From: Candidatus Omnitrophota bacterium
GTDB lineage: Bacteria; Omnitrophota; Gorgyraeia; Gygaellales; Profunditerraquicolaceae
Direction: 5' to 3'
Assembly: GCA_026387485.1 (NCBI GenBank)
Contig: JAPLLQ010000033.1
Coordinates: 3,566 to 11,837 of the forward strand
Length of the DNA: 8,272 bases
The notes under the pieces are model-generated. The model saw only the letters and a list, made by a program, of their open reading frames with translations, did no database searches and was not told where the DNA came from. Both the position numbers and the translations under genes were made by a program. Shown one piece after another: positions 6,370-8,272 of the stretch (the stretch's first letter is position 1; every line of letters begins with the position of its first letter).

Positions 6370-8272
6370 GTGACGACACTAACTTAAATCATAAAGCAGA
6401 AGAGAGGCTCGGTGACGAGATAAAATTTTTACAGATCCGGATTACGGAACTGGAAAAAACCGAATCCCGCCATAAGGTCTCTGATGAGCTTTTGCGGAAA
6501 ACCGAACTGCAGCAAAAGGCCATCCTTAATAATATCCCGGATATTGCTTGGCTTAAGGATAGAGAGAGTAGATTTATTGTTGTTAATGAGGCATTCGCAA
6601 GGTCCTGCGGGTTAAGACCGGAAGAACTCGTTGGAAAAGCAGATTTAGATATCTGGCCGCGTGAGTTAGCAGAAAGATATCGCGCTGATGATAAGGAAGT
6701 TATGGAGTCCGGGAAACGTAAGTGTGTTGAAGAGCCACTAGCCGATAAAGAGAACAAGGTACTGTGGATAGAAACTATAAAAACGCCTATTTATAGTGAT
6801 AAGGGGGAAATTATTGGGACAACTGGTATTGCCCGAGATATTACCGAACGCAAAAAATACGAGGAGAAATTGCGCGAAGCCCGGGCAGAATTGGAGATAC
6901 GGGTAAAGGTAAGGACAGCGGATTTAAGCCGGACTAACGAAGAATTGAGGAGAGAGATAGAGGAGCATAGGAGGGTAGAGAAAGACTTAAAGAAAGGTGA
7001 AGAGCGTTATAAAATGCTAATTGAATATTTGCCTCTATTAGTTGCCGTAATTGATGAATCTGGGAAGTTTATTGTCTGGAGCAAGTACTCGGAGAAGCTA
7101 CTTGGTTATACTAAAGAAGAGGTAATTGGAAAAATATCGCAGGTTGAAGTTCATGAGTCAAAAGAAGATGCTGAAAATGTGCTGCGGAGTGCTGTTAAAG
7201 AAGGAATTTATGATGATGAGATAAAATTAAGACACAAAGACGGAAAGATCGTGCTTGTTCATTTAGTAGTCGTACCTTTTAAGGATAAAGATGGTTTTCC
7301 AATTTTTTATGGATTTGCCGAAGATATCTCAAAACGCAAACAAGCAGAAAATGAACTCTTAAAATCCAATAAAAGGTTGAAGCAGCTGGTTTTGATGGAT
7401 GAGCAAACCCGGCTTTATAACCATCGTTACCTAGGCGAGGTTATTGAAGCGGAATATCAGCGCGCTAAAAGATACGCTCATCCTTTGGCAGTAATAATGC
7501 TGGACATAGATTACTTTAAGTCGATTAATGATGTGTATGGCCATCAATTTGGCGATTTAGTAATAAAACAATTTGCCCGGCAGCTAAAGAAGATGGTCAG
7601 AAGATATGATGTAGTTATCCGTTTCGGCGGAGAGGAATTTATTATTATTTCTCCTGGGTTAGACAGGGTCCAGGTATTGGTTCTGGCCCAACGCTTATTA
7701 GAGATGCTTAATTTATATAATTTTGGCGATAAAAAGCACGTGATAAAATTAAAATTGAGTATTGCCGTAGTCTCTTATCCCCAAGACCGTGCTATAAGAG
7801 GAATAGGCTTAATTAATTCAGTTGATCAAATTTTAAATAAGGCTAAAGAGTCCGGCGGCAACCGGGTATATTCTTCCTTAGAATTAGGGAATACTAAACA
7901 GCTTCTTCAAGAAAATAAGCATAAGCAGGTTGATGTGCATCTCTTAAAAGGAAAGATCGAAAAGCTGACCAAAAGGGCAAATCAGGGATTGGTAGAAGCA
8001 ATTTTTGCTTTTGCCAAGACCATTGAGTTAAAAGACCATTATACCGGTGAGCACGTAGAGAACACTGTTCGTTATACTACCGGAATCTGCGAGAAACTTG
8101 GACTACCTAAAGAAGAGGTAGAGTTAATAAAACAGGCTGCGGTCTTACATGATTTAGGTAAGATCGGTATTAGCGAGAAAATCCTGCTTAAGAGAGCAAA
8201 GTTGACGAAGAAAGAATTTACCGAGATTAAAAAACACCCCCAGATAGGAGCGGATATATTAAGGCCGATCCA
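6366..8272 (+). CDS. PAS-PAS-GGDEF-HD-GYP cyclic-di-GMP signalling protein, 3' end missing
   Basis: 635 codons are visible and the frame stays open at the window edge. No membrane segment or signal peptide is seen, so it is probably cytoplasmic. Domains in order: PAS 1 with its PAC tail at about 45-160; a charged coiled-coil stretch at about 160-212; PAS 2 at about 214-335; a GGDEF diguanylate cyclase from D345 (DEQTRLYNHRYL) to about 505; and an HD-GYP-type phosphodiesterase from about 535. The cyclase looks active: metal and substrate residues D380, N388 and D389 in LDIDYFKSIND, signature GGEEF at 421-425, and an inhibitory-site RxxD at 412-415, five residues before it. The HD part shows H563, the H595-D596 pair in LHDLGKIGI, and H624 in KKHPQIG. 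The GYP motif would lie beyond the window. It could therefore both make and degrade c-di-GMP under PAS control. ATG 6366 is the only in-frame start downstream of the stop at 6312 that keeps PAS 1. AGGGAG at 6343-6348 is 17 bases away, too far for a normal ribosome site. Confidence 0.92.
   Translation, partial: MSDDTNLNHKAEERLGDEIKFLQIRITELEKTESRHKVSDELLRKTELQQKAILNNIPDIAWLKDRESRFIVVNEAFARSCGLRPEELVGKADLDIWPRELAERYRADDKEVMESGKRKCVEEPLADKENKVLWIETIKTPIYSDKGEIIGTTGIARDITERKKYEEKLREARAELEIRVKVRTADLSRTNEELRREIEEHRRVEKDLKKGEERYKMLIEYLPLLVAVIDESGKFIVWSKYSEKLLGYTKEEVIGKISQVEVHESKEDAENVLRSAVKEGIYDDEIKLRHKDGKIVLVHLVVVPFKDKDGFPIFYGFAEDISKRKQAENELLKSNKRLKQLVLMDEQTRLYNHRYLGEVIEAEYQRAKRYAHPLAVIMLDIDYFKSINDVYGHQFGDLVIKQFARQLKKMVRRYDVVIRFGGEEFIIISPGLDRVQVLVLAQRLLEMLNLYNFGDKKHVIKLKLSIAVVSYPQDRAIRGIGLINSVDQILNKAKESGGNRVYSSLELGNTKQLLQENKHKQVDVHLLKGKIEKLTKRANQGLVEAIFAFAKTIELKDHYTGEHVENTVRYTTGICEKLGLPKEEVELIKQAAVLHDLGKIGISEKILLKRAKLTKKEFTEIKKHPQIGADILRPI

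Noticed and set aside
6389..6757. Reverse-strand open frame of 122 codons
   Set aside because: Opposite the first PAS domain of the c-di-GMP gene; Ser-rich shadow translation without motifs.
1..8272. CRISPR arrays, tRNA or rRNA genes, insertion sequences, attachment sites
   Set aside because: No regularly spaced direct repeats, transposase frames, terminal inverted repeats or RNA-gene signatures were seen by eye; the gaps between genes are all under 100 bases.

Overview
The window is a housekeeping stretch of a bacterial chromosome. Every gene lies on the + strand. Base composition leans to AT, the primase and primary sigma factor are clearly bacterial, and the order cvpA-like, NIF3-like, dnaG, rpoD is followed by a multidomain c-di-GMP protein. 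I infer an uncultivated, Gram-negative-type lineage, with Candidatus Omnitrophota or a relative as a low-confidence guess. That guess rests on the general style of the proteins and gene order, not on any marker I could search.

Region 1 (1-1411) is the tail of a nucleotide-sugar cluster. It holds the C-terminal part of a UDP-sugar 4-epimerase (extended SDR) and a complete UDP-glucuronate decarboxylase (UDP-xylose synthase), overlapping by 14 bases. Together they suggest UDP-sugar supply for surface polysaccharide or glycosylation.

Region 2 (1412-1498) is an 87-base gap with a convincing sigma70-type promoter: TTGACA, an 18-base spacer, and TATACT preceded by an extended -10 TG. This starts a new transcription unit.

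Region 3 (1499-6272) is that unit: a CvpA-family membrane protein, a NIF3/DUF34 metal protein joined to it by an ATGA overlap, DNA primase (dnaG) two bases later, and the primary sigma factor (rpoD) 21 bases after that. It resembles the macromolecular-synthesis operons in which primase and primary sigma factor are co-expressed. The consensus-like promoter is the type the encoded sigma factor should read, so feedback is plausible.

Region 4 (6273-8272) begins with a 93-base gap containing a possible 25-codon leader ORF. It ends in an ATGA overlap with a large gene that leaves the window. That gene encodes a soluble PAS-PAS-GGDEF-HD-GYP protein with intact diguanylate cyclase motifs (GGEEF, RxxD inhibition site) and the first half of an HD-GYP phosphodiesterase. 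A -1 slippery heptamer of the T TTT TTA type sits exactly in the leader frame, a few bases before the gene start.

I found no mobile element, CRISPR array, tRNA, rRNA or convincing intrinsic terminator. Nothing here is clearly a new system. The leader-ORF junction at 6292-6369 is the part most worth a second look.
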